Positions 1 to 10,764 of a DNA stretch of 64,000 nucleotides are shown here, one piece after another. The stretch spans positions 248,001-312,000 of the forward strand of contig NZ_JAODAB010000006.1 in NCBI RefSeq assembly GCF_025336485.1, in the 5' to 3' direction. The notes beneath the pieces were generated by a model. That model saw only the letters and a list, made by a program, of their open reading frames with translations. It was not told the origin of the DNA and ran no database searches. Position numbers and translations under genes: made by a program. The stretch is from Pseudomonas citri (GTDB lineage Bacteria > Pseudomonadota > Gammaproteobacteria > Pseudomonadales > Pseudomonadaceae). Numbering within the stretch: the first letter of the stretch is position 1; the number at the start of each line of letters is the position of its first letter.

Positions 1-1909
1 CGAGCAGGCTGTTGCGGGTTGTTGATTCAGGATTAGGCAGCCCCGTGTAGCGCGATTTGTAGTTTGCGATGACCCGGTCGAGTGCGCTGTTGAACGCCTC
101 TTGGCTGCGTACTTCGTTCAGGTCCCTGATGGCTCCGTTGAGCAACTTGATGTTCGATTCCGGCTGGCCACCGCGAAACAGCGAGGGGTAGAGCACGTAG
201 CGCACGACGTTATCGACGCGCGTGGCCAGGTCGTGCAGCTTCATCTCCTCGACGGCCTGGCGGGTCACCTCGGACACACCGCTAGACGCGCCTGTGTCCC
301 AGCGGGCGGCGGCTTGCAAGAACTGCATGAAGTCCGGGTCATTGCCATGGTTGAGGCGTTTGGCCAGCCATTCCAGCTTGCCGGGCCGGTCGGCAAGTTG
401 ATCGAGGGCCCAGATGGCCATGTGTATTTGTGGGCTTGGTTCAAGCCGGGTGGAGGTGTCGTTGGCCTCCTGGATCGCTTGTTTCAGTTGCGCCAGTGCC
501 TGTTGCGCCAACTGCCTGAAGGCGATCACCTCGGTGCAGGCTTGGTCGTGCTCCAGTTCTGCGCTTAGCTGCGCGAGCGTTTCGTCGCTCAATGCCAACA
601 GGGCGTCTTCGGTCGAGGCAAACCAGAAGGTCTGCTGCGTGGCGCTACGTGTGTCCAGGTGCGTTTGGACAACCTTGCGCAGTTCTTCCTGGAGATGATT
701 CTTGATGTCCTTGGACATGCGGAAGTTGACCGTTCCATTCAACAGTCCACGGAAGTCGCCTTTATCGGTGTTCAGTGGCACGGTGACGATCTGGTCGGCA
801 AAGTGCTTCATTTGCTCGGCATTCAGTGCAGAGGACGCTGTATGGGGCGCCTTGAGGAATCTGTCTGTCAGCGCCGAGAGGCCCGTAGCTCGCTGGCTTT
901 GTTTGCCCGGTTCGTCAGCGTCGAATACCAGGATCAAATGCTCACCGTCCGGGATCGGGCTCATGGAGGAGTGCGGGTTGTAGAGGGCCGGTATCGGTGT
1001 GTTGTTCAGGATGCCGCCATCGGCAAATGCCGTGGTCTCAGTACGGTTCTCGTCGCTCTGTTGGAAGGGCAGTTCCTGCTGAGTCGGTTTGCTGAAGACG
1101 ACCGGCAGCGACGCGGAGATATGCGCCGCCACGGCAATGTCCATGTCCGGGGTCAGTTCCGCGCTGAAGACCACCAGTTGCGCGCTTTTCTCGAACAGGG
1201 CGGTGCCGGTGATCTCCACGGTCTTGATCTGCGGGATCTCCTGGCTCAGGACGGCCAGGTCGGCAAAGGTGACGTACCGGTTGTTTTCCACGTTGGCAAC
1301 GGCTTGTTGCGCTGCTGCGGAAAGAGGCCCCGGGTGTTCTTTGCAACGCTGTAAAAACGCCTTGCAGGATTTCTCCCGAATCAGATTCTCCAGCGGTATT
1401 CCTTTGGAACCCAGGCGCGGCCATAGATCACAGAGCAATTGCGCCAGCGGGACTTTTTTCAGTTTCTCGCCCCACTTCGACCATTCGTCCTGGCTGGCTG
1501 ATACGTCAGGCTTGGCGCTGTTGAGCAGGGAAATGAGGGGGACGTGGTCAGAGATCTGGTCGAAAACTTTGTGATTTATGCCGCTGGCCAGTAAAGCGGC
1601 CGATATGGCCCCTGCCGAGGATCCTGAAATCGTCCGGATACATTTCAGGACATCCATGTTTTCGAGCGCATTGACGAATCCAGAATAGGCCACCCCCTTG
1701 GCGCCGCCGCCACTCAGGACAAGTTTGGTAGCGGGCGGAGGCTGCATGCTGACATCGACGCTACCGTCCTCATGTCGAACGATGGAGATCGACCGGTCTG
1801 TCGCGTTGGTGACCAATCGGTAGCCATCTGCCGGGGGCGCTTGTTTTGTGACCGGTCTTTCGTCATTAAAAGAGCGAGTGGCTTGGGTGCTTTGAGAGAT
1901 TGCTAGCAT
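1..1909 (-). CDS. ExoU-like patatin phospholipase, probable type III effector (C-terminus off the window)
   Basis: A continuous minus-strand frame of 636 codons begins at the ATG at 1909 and runs off base 1. It has the patatin hallmarks: glycine-rich oxyanion loop GGGAKG at residues 67-72, nucleophile motif GSSAG with Ser98, and catalytic DGG with Asp297. Similarity to P. aeruginosa ExoU extends beyond the catalytic core: the segments before GGGAKG, the IPQIKT..ITGTA stretch, the GDF..L.GT.NF stretch and the C-terminal PSLFRGGQPESN segment all have ExoU counterparts. With a 44-residue shift Ser98 corresponds to ExoU Ser142. ExoU is a cytotoxic phospholipase A2 injected by type III secretion and activated by host ubiquitin. 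Here the N-terminus is about 44 residues shorter, so the secretion/chaperone-binding part differs. About 10 residues are missing at the left edge. No chaperone gene or secretion genes are visible. The family call is firm; the secretion route is inferred. Confidence 0.85.
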   Translation of the reverse strand, partial: MLAISQSTQATRSFNDERPVTKQAPPADGYRLVTNATDRSISIVRHEDGSVDVSMQPPPATKLVLSGGGAKGVAYSGFVNALENMDVLKCIRTISGSSAGAISAALLASGINHKVFDQISDHVPLISLLNSAKPDVSASQDEWSKWGEKLKKVPLAQLLCDLWPRLGSKGIPLENLIREKSCKAFLQRCKEHPGPLSAAAQQAVANVENNRYVTFADLAVLSQEIPQIKTVEITGTALFEKSAQLVVFSAELTPDMDIAVAAHISASLPVVFSKPTQQELPFQQSDENRTETTAFADGGILNNTPIPALYNPHSSMSPIPDGEHLILVFDADEPGKQSQRATGLSALTDRFLKAPHTASSALNAEQMKHFADQIVTVPLNTDKGDFRGLLNGTVNFRMSKDIKNHLQEELRKVVQTHLDTRSATQQTFWFASTEDALLALSDETLAQLSAELEHDQACTEVIAFRQLAQQALAQLKQAIQEANDTSTRLEPSPQIHMAIWALDQLADRPGKLEWLAKRLNHGNDPDFMQFLQAAARWDTGASSGVSEVTRQAVEEMKLHDLATRVDNVVRYVLYPSLFRGGQPESNIKLLNGAIRDLNEVRSQEAFNSALDRVIANYKSRYTGLPNPESTTRNSLL

Positions 1910-2164
1910 TCTGGTTCGTTCCGTGTGCCCAGGAGTGAAGGACCGAACTGTAAGCAAGTTCTGTAGGCTTATGGCGTTGAGACTCAATTGGATAAACATC
2001 CATCGACTGCAAGCGAGCCCCGGCAGGTTTCCATGGAAACGCTCTGGAATAGGGCTTTGGGGAGGTAGGTAAAACAGCCCACATGGATGGGGATAACGTC
2101 TTACTGAGCGCGTCGCTTGTTCGCTAGTGGCGTGGGCAGATTTCTCAATGATAGGGAGTCCACT
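1910..2164. other. Divergent intergenic region between the ExoU-like gene and the DMT transporter
   Basis: No convincing gene. It holds a perfect 14-bp palindrome, gtttccatggaaac, at 2027-2040, about 120 bp upstream of the phospholipase start, which could be an operator. I looked for a HrpL box (GGAACC and CCAC spaced by about 16) and an ExsA-type A-rich box on the minus strand and saw no clear match. A 72-codon minus-strand frame at 1866-2084 overlaps the phospholipase start and has no recognisable product. Confidence 0.4.
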
Positions 2165-2998
2165 GTGCTGGCAACGACCCTGGTACTGATCGCCGCGCTG
2201 CTGCACGCGGCTTGGAATACGCTGATCAAGTTCAGCGGTGAGCGCTTGCTGGTGGTGGCGTGCATGGACAGCGTCGCCTTGCTGTTCGCCGCGTTGGCCC
2301 TGGGTTTCGTGGCGCTTCCACCGCCTGGGATCTGGCCATGGATCGTGGCGTCGGCGGCGCTCGAGTTGTTGTACCGGTATCTGCTGATCCAGGCCTATCG
2401 GGTTGGCGACCTGGGGCTGGTCTATCCGTTGATGCGCGGTCTCTCTCCGCTGGTGGTGCTGGCGTTGACCTTTATCTTTGCTGGCGAGGCGCTGACGGCG
2501 CAGCAGGTTACCGGCATCTTGCTGATTCCCTTCGGCATGCTTTGCCTGTTGTGGCGAGGTGGTGGCGGTGAGCGGCTGCCCTGGTCAATGTTGCCGGTGG
2601 TGGCGCTGATCGGGCTGTGCATCGGCGGCTACACCTTCATTGACGGTCATGCGCTACGGCGCTGGCCCCATCCGCTGGATTACCTGGTCTGGGTCACGCT
2701 GCTCAGCGCCTGGCCGTTCCCCTTGCTGGCGTTGCTGGGCAAGCGACCGGCGTTCATCTCGTTCTGGCGTGAACAATGGGCGCTGGGGGTGGCGGTCGGA
2801 TTCTGCGTATTGCTGAGCTACGCTCTGGTGCTGTGGGCCATGCAATTGGGCTCGATCGCCGAGGCTGCGGCGCTGCGCGAGATCAGCGTGATCCTGGTGG
2901 TGCTGTTCGGCATGCGCTACCTCAGAGAACCTTTCGGCTTGCCGCGGCTCTTAGCCTGCGGGCTGGTGCTGATTGGCATGCTGGTGATGAAGTCTTGA
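2165..2998 (+). CDS. EamA/DMT-family membrane transporter
   Basis: A hydrophobic protein of about 277 residues with roughly ten predicted membrane helices in two repeated halves, the form of the drug/metabolite transporter superfamily. The N-terminus (LVLIAALLHAAWNTLIKFSG) is typical of EamA proteins. The frame extends up to a TTG at 2117, but the GTG at 2165 is preferred: it follows an AGGGAG ribosome-binding site and begins directly at the first helix. The substrate cannot be told; relatives export amino acids, metabolites or drugs. It is followed after 51 bp by a MAPEG gene on the same strand, so the two may be cotranscribed. Confidence 0.85.
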   Translation: MLATTLVLIAALLHAAWNTLIKFSGERLLVVACMDSVALLFAALALGFVALPPPGIWPWIVASAALELLYRYLLIQAYRVGDLGLVYPLMRGLSPLVVLALTFIFAGEALTAQQVTGILLIPFGMLCLLWRGGGGERLPWSMLPVVALIGLCIGGYTFIDGHALRRWPHPLDYLVWVTLLSAWPFPLLALLGKRPAFISFWREQWALGVAVGFCVLLSYALVLWAMQLGSIAEAAALREISVILVVLFGMRYLREPFGLPRLLACGLVLIGMLVMKS

Positions 2999-3049
2999 CC
3001 TGCGCCCGGATTCTCGACTCCCTATGAAACCCAAAGAAGGAACTGCGTC

Positions 3050-3433
3050 ATGACGGTTGCCCTGTGGTGTATTTTGATTGCCTTTTTGCTGCCGTATCTG
3101 TGCATTGCAATCGCCAAGATCGGCGGAAGATTCCGGTTGCGCGACAACCACGATCCCCGGGACTTCCTCGAATCCCTTGACGGTGCTCCCCGGCGTGCCT
3201 ATGCCGCGCACCTGAATGGTTTTGAAATCTCGCCGTTTTTCGCTGCCGCGGTGATCGTCGCGCATCTGGCCGGCAATGCTGAGCTGGTGACTATCAACGT
3301 GCTGGCAGTGCTGTTCATTACCAGTCGCCTGCTGTACATCATCTGTTACCTGGCGGATTGGGCGATCCTGCGTTCGCTGGTGTGGCTCGTGGGCGTAGGG
3401 TTGATCGCGAGTTTCTTCTTTGTCTCGATCTGA
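3050..3433 (+). CDS. MAPEG family inner-membrane protein
   Basis: A 127-residue protein with about four hydrophobic helices, separated by a loop with RDNHDPRDFLESLDG and a polar segment AYAAHLNGFE before the second helix, as in bacterial MAPEG (membrane-associated eicosanoid/glutathione metabolism) proteins. The eukaryotic relatives use glutathione; the role of the bacterial single-gene members is not established. The ATG at 3050 follows an AAAGAAGGAA ribosome-binding site. It lies 51 bp after the DMT transporter. Confidence 0.8.
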   Translation: MTVALWCILIAFLLPYLCIAIAKIGGRFRLRDNHDPRDFLESLDGAPRRAYAAHLNGFEISPFFAAAVIVAHLAGNAELVTINVLAVLFITSRLLYIICYLADWAILRSLVWLVGVGLIASFFFVSI

Positions 3434-3516
3434 GCCTGGCTGTTGAGTCCTGGTTCTTGTGTCGGCCCCGTCGCGAGCCTGATCGCGATGGGGCCGGCAC
3501 AAGTCAGCGCGTTTAC

Positions 3517-4704
3517 TCAGGGATTGGCGGTAACGGCATTGCCCACCTGCGGCACTTGCGGCAACGCCATGCCCTTGGGCCAGAGCATCCAGATCTGGCC
3601 TTGTTGCTTCATGTCCCCGGCCAGTTGCCCGGCCACTTCACCCGTACCCCAGAACAGGTCGGCCCGTACCTCGCCGGCGATGGCGCCGCCCGTGTCCTGG
3701 GCGGCAACGGGGCGGTTCAAGGGGCTACCATCGGGGCGCGTGGTGGAGAGCCAGAGCAGGCTGCCCAGGGGGATCACCTTGCGGTCCACCGCCACGCTGT
3801 AGCCGGCGGTCAATGGCACGTTCAGCGAGCCACGCGGGCCTTCATTGCTGTCAGGGTTGCGGTTGAAGAACACATAGCTGGGGTTGCTGCCGAGCAGCTC
3901 GGGAATCCGGTTCGGGTTGGCCTTGGCCCAGGCGCTGATGGCGCCCATGGTCACGTCTTCTTTCTTCAGCTCACCCTGTTCGACCAGCCAGCGTCCGATG
4001 GGGCGGTAAGGGTGGCCGTTCTGATCGGCATAGCCGATGCGCAATTGCCGACCGTCATCGAGTCGAATGCGGCCCGAGCCCTGGATTTGCAGGAATTGCA
4101 GGTTCATAGGGTCTGTCAGCCAGGCGATCACGGGCGCCTTCACCCCGTTGGTTTCGATGCTGGCGGCGTCGTCGTAGGGCTTGAGCACCCGGCCTTCGAG
4201 ACGACCGCGCAGGCGCTTGCCCTTGAGTTCGGGGTAAATGCTTTCCAGCGACACGATGATCATGTCTTCCGGTACGCCATACACCGGAATGTTCGCGCGG
4301 CTGGTCTGGGTGAGGCTGCCGGGATAGACCGGTTCGTAGTAACCGGTGATCAGGCCGTTGGGGCTGTTGTCCCCCGAGCGCAGGCCATAGACGTCCAGGT
4401 TCTGTTTCAGGAAATGGCGCACATCCGTTGGGTTCTGCGGCACGCTGGCCGCCGCCGCGCAGGTCGGGCCCCAGGTGGCGTCCGCCTTGAGCCGGGTGCA
4501 GGCGCTGCGCCAGGAAGCGAAGCCGGCCAGCAGGTCTTCGTCGCTAACCGATGGCAGGGCGTCCCACGGTGCATTGACATAAGTGGCGACGGCATGGGTT
4601 TCCGGCTTCTCGGTCTTGTCCCCCAGGTTGCAGCCGGCCAGCAGGGCCATCAGCGGGAGGGTCAATGCCAGGCCTTTGTGCCAGGGCTTGGAGCGGCTGT
4701 TCAT
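3517..4704 (-). CDS. mltA: Membrane-bound lytic murein transglycosylase A
   Basis: A 395-residue lipoprotein. The N-terminus has a basic region, a hydrophobic stretch and lipobox LLAGC with the acylated Cys near residue 25, so the mature enzyme should sit on the outer membrane facing the periplasm. The body matches MltA (MltA domain followed by a 3D domain): the segment LITGYYEPVYPGS, the GSGRIRL segment, and the C-terminal QDTGGAIAG..RADLFWG block containing the conserved aspartates Asp337 and Asp349. MltA cleaves the glycan strand of peptidoglycan and forms 1,6-anhydromuramyl products. Its length is a little above the E. coli enzyme, as in other pseudomonads. It is transcribed away from the downstream cytochrome gene. 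Confidence 0.95.
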   Translation of the reverse strand: MNSRSKPWHKGLALTLPLMALLAGCNLGDKTEKPETHAVATYVNAPWDALPSVSDEDLLAGFASWRSACTRLKADATWGPTCAAAASVPQNPTDVRHFLKQNLDVYGLRSGDNSPNGLITGYYEPVYPGSLTQTSRANIPVYGVPEDMIIVSLESIYPELKGKRLRGRLEGRVLKPYDDAASIETNGVKAPVIAWLTDPMNLQFLQIQGSGRIRLDDGRQLRIGYADQNGHPYRPIGRWLVEQGELKKEDVTMGAISAWAKANPNRIPELLGSNPSYVFFNRNPDSNEGPRGSLNVPLTAGYSVAVDRKVIPLGSLLWLSTTRPDGSPLNRPVAAQDTGGAIAGEVRADLFWGTGEVAGQLAGDMKQQGQIWMLWPKGMALPQVPQVGNAVTANP

Positions 4705-4829
4705 GAAGATTTCCTTCGCGATCGTTCAAACGCAGTCAGGGGTTAGAACAACCCGCATTGTTGATGGGGCCATTGGTCTTTACCGACGATCCGAGGATAC
4801 TAACCGCCGTTTCCTGCTCCGAGGCCAAG

Positions 4830-5279
4830 ATGTTTGTAAAACGATTTTCCCTGGCAGTACTGGCCTGCCTGTTGCTTTCCGCCTGTGGCGGCGTCGATCC
4901 CAATTCTCCCCTGGGCCAGCGCAAGGCGATCTTCAAGCAGATGCTCAAGACCAATGAAGAGTTGGGTGGCATGCTGCGAGGTCGCGTCCCGTTCGACGGA
5001 GCGCGTTTCGCCGAAGGCGCGGTGCAACTGGACCAACTGTCCCATGAGCCGTGGAAACATTTCCCGCAAGTGCGCGAAGAAAGCCACACCAGCGCCCGGG
5101 ATGAGGTCTGGCAAAAACAGGCACGCTTCCAGGACCTGGCTCGAAGCCTCGAGGCCGCCACCGGCGAGTTGGTGACCGTCAGCAAGGTCCAACCCTACCA
5201 GGCGAGCAACCTGGGGCCGGCGGTGCAGAAGGTCGAAGATGCGTGCAGTGCCTGTCATAAGGAGTTTCGGGATCATTGA
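4830..5279 (+). CDS. Lipoprotein cytochrome c (cytochrome c-prime type)
   Basis: A 149-residue protein with signal peptide and lipobox LSACGG near residue 20. A single haem-binding motif CSACH lies close to the C-terminus (CSACHKEFRDH at the end), the layout of four-helix-bundle c-prime cytochromes. The ATG at 4830 is chosen because it starts the signal peptide and follows GAGGCCAAG; the frame is open upstream to 4758. It is probably a membrane-anchored periplasmic haem protein; the electron partner is unknown. It is a single gene between the divergent mltA and a repeat element. Confidence 0.85.
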   Translation: MFVKRFSLAVLACLLLSACGGVDPNSPLGQRKAIFKQMLKTNEELGGMLRGRVPFDGARFAEGAVQLDQLSHEPWKHFPQVREESHTSARDEVWQKQARFQDLARSLEAATGELVTVSKVQPYQASNLGPAVQKVEDACSACHKEFRDH

Positions 5280-5280
5280 T

Positions 5281-5376
5281 TAGGCTCTGTACGAAAAGCC
5301 TTGATACTCGTTCATGCTGCGTTGAAAACAGCCTCGCCTGACCTTCGTCTCAAGACTTTTCGTACCAGAGCCAGCA
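5281..5376. repeat. Short MITE-like inverted-repeat element (internally deleted copy)
   Basis: About 95 bp bounded by the inverted ends ggctctgtacgaaaag and cttttcgtaccagagcc. The inner parts, ccttgatactcg..tgctgcgttgaaaa and gcctgaccttcgtctcaag, recur in inverted order in the longer element at 30034-30191, which has about 60 bp of extra internal sequence. Two copies with shared ends and different middles indicate a mobile, non-autonomous repeat family. It encodes nothing. Confidence 0.7.
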
Positions 5377-5406
5377 GCTACAAGCGGCAAGTTTCGAGCT
5401 TGTAGC

Positions 5407-5802
5407 TTACTTATCCAACTCCTCCACCGCGTCTTGCAGTTCCTTGCGTGAAGCCGCCAGTTTGTCCTTGCGCTTGTTGATCCGTTCCGCGTCGCCCTTT
5501 TTCATGGCTTTTTCCAGGTCGGCCTGACGCCGGCTGACTTCATGCTTGGCATCGAGCACCTTGTTTTCACGTTCCTTGCGCAAGGACGCGTCGGTGCAAT
5601 GGCTGGTGACTTCGCTCAGTGCGGTTTCAAGGCCAGCCTGCTGGTCCGGGTTGCCATGGGACTTGGCCAGTTCGATCTGGTTGATGATGCCTTGGCGCTT
5701 GGCTGCGCAGCCGGTGAGCTCCGGCGCCTGCTCGTCCGCCAGCAAAGGCGTGGCCATGACACTGCACAGGATCAGCAGGGCAGCGGGGGACAGGAAATTC
5801 AT
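5407..5802 (-). CDS. DUF1090 (YqjC-like) periplasmic protein
   Basis: A 131-residue protein with a cleavable signal peptide ending near LLA-DEQ and a mature part rich in Lys, Glu, Arg and Ala that should form a long helical coiled coil, with two cysteines (residues about 34 and 74). This is the pattern of the DUF1090/YqjC family, whose function is unknown. The ATG at 5802 is preferred over upstream starts because it begins the signal peptide and follows ACGGAGTTGCT. It lies between ligB and a repeat element. Confidence 0.8.
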   Translation of the reverse strand: MNFLSPAALLILCSVMATPLLADEQAPELTGCAAKRQGIINQIELAKSHGNPDQQAGLETALSEVTSHCTDASLRKERENKVLDAKHEVSRRQADLEKAMKKGDAERINKRKDKLAASRKELQDAVEELDK

Positions 5803-5894
5803 AGCAACTCCGTAAAATAACTCGCGAGCGGTCGGTACAGATGCGCTGTTGGAACGCATGTTTGCCCCTTGGGTTCAACTGCACGGGGCTCGCG

Positions 5895-7601
<1,707 letters not shown>

Positions 7602-7774
7602 CTAGCCAGCGTCCGGGAAGTTGCGAGGCTCGGAGCGTTACCGGATTTTGCACAGCCTGATGGCAAAGTCGCGGCGGTACAGTCCAGCTCGATTTAGCCG
7701 TGCAACTGTCCCTTGCACGGTGCAAGGGGCGGCGCAGAATGGGCCTTCGATCGACCTGTACCAGGAGCCCCTGG

Positions 7775-8395
7775 ATGGACCTGCCGACACTCGCTGTATT
7801 CATTCCGGCCTGCTTCGCGCTGAACATGGCGCCGGGGCCGAATAACCTGCTGTCCATCAGCAACGCCTCGCGTTATGGCTTCGTCCGGGCGTGCAGCGGT
7901 GGTGTCGGTCGGTTGCTGGCATTTGCAATCATGATCGCCCTGGCTGCGGCGGGGCTCACCGCCGTGCTGCATACCTCGGAGTTGTTGTTCCTGGGGATCA
8001 AGCTGGTCGGCGCCGGTTACCTGTTCTACTTGGCCGTGCAATTGTGGCGGGCCCAGCCGGAGGTCGGTGGCGAAGCGGCGCTCGCGTCGATGAGTCGCCG
8101 CAGCCTGGCGCGCCAGGAGTTCTGGGTGGCCATCGGCAATCCGAAGGCGATCCTGTTGTTTACCGCGTTCCTGCCGCAGTTCGTCGACCGGACGGGCACC
8201 GTCGCGCAGCAATTCGCCGTGTTGGGCGGCTTGTTCCTGGCGTTGGAGTGCATCGCCATCGGCTTGTATTGCTACATGGGGATTTACGCGCGGCGGCTGT
8301 TCGCCCGGCCCAGTGGCAAGCGTTTATTCAATCGGCTGTGTGCGGGGCTACTGGCCAGTGCGGCTTCGTTTTTGCTGGTGGCACGACGGACCTGA
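7775..8395 (+). CDS. LysE family amino-acid/metabolite exporter
   Basis: A 206-residue membrane protein with about six helices. The N-terminal NMAPGPNNLLSISNASRYG is the characteristic LysE/RhtB motif, and the middle GNPKAILLFTAFLPQFVD motif is also diagnostic. The ATG at 7775 is selected because it follows CCAGGAGCCCC and aligns with the family start; the frame is open back to 7700. The substrate is not predictable. A strong inverted repeat and the shared metK terminator follow. Confidence 0.9.
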   Translation: MDLPTLAVFIPACFALNMAPGPNNLLSISNASRYGFVRACSGGVGRLLAFAIMIALAAAGLTAVLHTSELLFLGIKLVGAGYLFYLAVQLWRAQPEVGGEAALASMSRRSLARQEFWVAIGNPKAILLFTAFLPQFVDRTGTVAQQFAVLGGLFLALECIAIGLYCYMGIYARRLFARPSGKRLFNRLCAGLLASAASFLLVARRT

Positions 8396-8407
8396 ACATT
8401 GCGCTAA

Positions 8408-8449
8408 GCCTTTGTGGCGCGAGGGAGCAAGCTCCCTTGCCACAAAGGC
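8408..8449. repeat. REP-type palindrome with long arms
   Basis: The arms gcctttgtggc (8408-8418) and gccacaaaggc (8439-8449) are a perfect inverted repeat. Between them is gcgagggagcaagctccctt, itself a small palindrome. It lies between the convergent LysE gene and metK and may also aid termination. Confidence 0.8.
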
Positions 8450-8465
8450 ATGAAAACACAACGGC

Positions 8466-8506
8466 ATGAAAAAGCCCCTGACGACCCAGTCGCCAGGGGC
8501 TTTCTC
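8466..8506. terminator. Bidirectional terminator between metK and the LysE gene
   Basis: The stem aaagcccctg (8471-8480) pairs with caggggcttt (8494-8503), with a T-rich tract on either side depending on the strand. On the minus strand the stem ends in CTTTTTC just after the metK stop, so it should end metK transcription. Confidence 0.8.
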
Positions 8507-8520
8507 TTTACACGCGGGTA

Positions 8521-9711
8521 TTACAGGCCGGCAGCGGCGCGCAGGGCGTCGGCGCGGTCGGTCTTTTCCCAGGTGAAGGTGGTGAAGGTGTCACCGTCGA
8601 CCGTCTTGGTCTGTGGCGTACGGCCGAAGTGACCGTAGGCTGCGGTGTCCTGGTACATCGGGTGCAGCAGGTCGAGCATGGTGGTGATGGCGTAAGGGCG
8701 CAGGTCGAACACTTCACGGACCAGCTTGATGATCTTGTCATCGCCGATCTTGCCGGTGCCGAAGGTGTTCAGCGAGATCGAAGTAGGCTGGGCGACGCCG
8801 ATGGCGTAGGACACCTGGATCTCGCAACGCTCGGCCAGGCCGGCGGCGACGATGTTCTTGGCGACATAACGACCGGCGTAGGCCGCCGAACGGTCAACCT
8901 TGGATGGGTCCTTGCCGGAGAATGCTCCGCCGCCGTGACGGGCCATGCCGCCGTAGCTGTCGACGATGATCTTGCGACCGGTCAGGCCGCAGTCGCCGAC
9001 CGGGCCACCGATGATGAACTGGCCAGTCGGGTTGATGTGGAACTGGGTGTCCTTGGACAGCAGTTCGGCAGGCAGTACGTGCTTGACGATCAGTTCCATC
9101 ACACCTTCGCGCAGGTCTTTGTAGGACACGTCGGGGTTGTGCTGGGTCGACAGGACCACGGCGTCGATGCCGACTACCTTGCCGCCTTCGTAGCGGCAAG
9201 TCACCTGGGACTTGGCGTCCGGGCGCAGCCAAGGCAGCAGGCCGGATTTGCGCGCTTCGGCCTGGCGCTGAACCAGTTGGTGCGAGAAGGTGATCGGGGC
9301 CGGCATCAGCACGTCGGTTTCGTTGCTGGCGTAGCCGAACATCAGGCCCTGGTCGCCTGCGCCCTGGTCTTCAGGCTTGGCGCGATCGACGCCTTGGTTG
9401 ATGTCGGGGGACTGCTTGCCGATGATGTTCATCACGCCGCAGGTCGCGCCGTCGAAACCGACGTCGGAGCTGTTGTAGCCAATGCCCAGGATCACGTCGC
9501 GGACGATCTGTTCCAGGTCGACCCAGGCCGAGGTGGTGACTTCGCCGGCGATGATCGCCACGCCCGTTTTCACCAGCGTCTCGCACGCCACGCGGGCGAA
9601 TTTGTCTTCAGCAATGATGGCGTCCAGCACCGCATCAGAAATCTGGTCGGCGATTTTGTCCGGATGCCCTTCAGACACGGACTCGGAGGTGAAAAGGGAG
9701 TATTCGCTCAT
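8521..9711 (-). CDS. metK: S-adenosylmethionine synthetase
   Basis: A 396-residue enzyme that makes S-adenosylmethionine from methionine and ATP in the cytoplasm. Visible signatures are [18 protein letters not shown] at the N-terminus, the [12 protein letters not shown] loop and the [16 protein letters not shown] glycine-rich motif. The start at 9711 ([11 protein letters not shown]) follows TGCAGGAAAAC; the open frame reaches 9792 but the extra residues do not match the family. It begins 19 bp after the stop of the ArsR-methyltransferase gene and is probably cotranscribed with it, so the palindromic operator at 10765-10792 may govern SAM synthesis. Confidence 0.98.
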   Translation of the reverse strand: MSEYSLFTSESVSEGHPDKIADQISDAVLDAIIAEDKFARVACETLVKTGVAIIAGEVTTSAWVDLEQIVRDVILGIGYNSSDVGFDGATCGVMNIIGKQSPDINQGVDRAKPEDQGAGDQGLMFGYASNETDVLMPAPITFSHQLVQRQAEARKSGLLPWLRPDAKSQVTCRYEGGKVVGIDAVVLSTQHNPDVSYKDLREGVMELIVKHVLPAELLSKDTQFHINPTGQFIIGGPVGDCGLTGRKIIVDSYGGMARHGGGAFSGKDPSKVDRSAAYAGRYVAKNIVAAGLAERCEIQVSYAIGVAQPTSISLNTFGTGKIGDDKIIKLVREVFDLRPYAITTMLDLLHPMYQDTAAYGHFGRTPQTKTVDGDTFTTFTWEKTDRADALRAAAGL

Positions 9712-9730
9712 CTCGATGTTTTCCTGCAAG

Positions 9731-10726
9731 TTACCGTTGGTGAGTGTCGCCAGTGGGTCGCTGAAAGTGGCGAACCTGGATCTGGAAACCATTGCGTAAG
9801 CCTAAGTAGAGGCTTTCTCCGGGTGCGAGACCCGCAGCGGTGGCCCAACGGGCCAAGTCGTCCTGTTCGAAGCCCAGCCAGAGATCCCCGCAGGCTTCCC
9901 TGGCCCAGCTCTGGTTGTGGCTGCATAACTCCGTCACCAGTAGGCTGCCGCCCGGCTGCAACAGGCAGGCCATGTGTTTGAGTGCATCGGCCGGCGCGGC
10001 GAAATGATGAAGCACCATGTTCAATACCACGCAATCGGCCTGATGGTTCACACCGTTCAAGGCATCGGCCAGTTGCAGGCTGACATTGGCCAGCGCTTCG
10101 CGTTCGCACACCTGGCGGGCCAGTTCGAGCATGGCCGGGCTGTTGTCCAGGGCCGTCACCTGGCTGAAGCGTCGTGCCAGTTCCGGCAGGAACGCGCCGT
10201 CGCCGGGGCCGACTTCGATGGCGGTGGCGTCGGGTTCGAAGCCTAGCTTGTCCAGCAACGCCACCACGCTTTCCCGGTACTGCGGCAGCCCTGCGATCAG
10301 GTCTTGCTGGGCGCGGAATTTCTCGGCCACCCGGGCGAAGAAGTCCTGGCTGGCGGCGGCGCGTTGCTGGTGCACTTGGGCGATGCGTGCCTGTACGGCC
10401 GCTGGCAGGTGCAACTGATCGACTTCGTCGAGGAGCGCTGCGTGCAGCCGGCCGCCCGGAAGATCGGTATGAGGCAGGGCGCGACGGTAGAAAATGGCAT
10501 TGCCTTCGCGCCGGGTCGCGACCAGGTCGGCCTGGGCCAGTACCTTGAGGTGGTGGCTCATGCCGGACTGGCCGATATCGAAGATCTGCGCCAGTTCCAG
10601 TACGCCGAACGAATCATTGGCCAGGGCGCGCAACACGTTGAGTCGCAAAGGATCGCCGCCGGCCTTGCAAAGGGCCGCCAGGTCATCGCAATCGTCATGA
10701 CGGAGCGTGGGCGCGGGTAAATTCAT
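9731..10726 (-). CDS. ArsR-type regulator fused to a SAM-dependent methyltransferase domain
   Basis: A 331-residue two-domain protein. Residues about 1-100 are an ArsR-type winged helix, with the recognition region [25 protein letters not shown]; the metal-binding cysteine motif of classic ArsR (ELCVCDL) is replaced by [10 protein letters not shown], so it probably does not sense arsenite. Residues about 145-310 are a class I methyltransferase, with motif [16 protein letters not shown] and a [14 protein letters not shown] segment. The position directly upstream of metK suggests a sensor of SAM or S-adenosylhomocysteine (inference). A perfect 28-bp palindrome lies 39 bp upstream of its start and is a likely autoregulatory site. 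Confidence 0.88.
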   Translation of the reverse strand: MNLPAPTLRHDDCDDLAALCKAGGDPLRLNVLRALANDSFGVLELAQIFDIGQSGMSHHLKVLAQADLVATRREGNAIFYRRALPHTDLPGGRLHAALLDEVDQLHLPAAVQARIAQVHQQRAAASQDFFARVAEKFRAQQDLIAGLPQYRESVVALLDKLGFEPDATAIEVGPGDGAFLPELARRFSQVTALDNSPAMLELARQVCEREALANVSLQLADALNGVNHQADCVVLNMVLHHFAAPADALKHMACLLQPGGSLLVTELCSHNQSWAREACGDLWLGFEQDDLARWATAAGLAPGESLYLGLRNGFQIQVRHFQRPTGDTHQR

Positions 10727-10764
10727 AGAGCGGCAGTCTAGTGAGGGGGGCGGATCATCGCAAG

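Noticed and set aside
1910..2164. HrpL- or ExsA-type promoter for the ExoU-like gene
   Set aside because: No pair of elements with acceptable spacing was found by eye.
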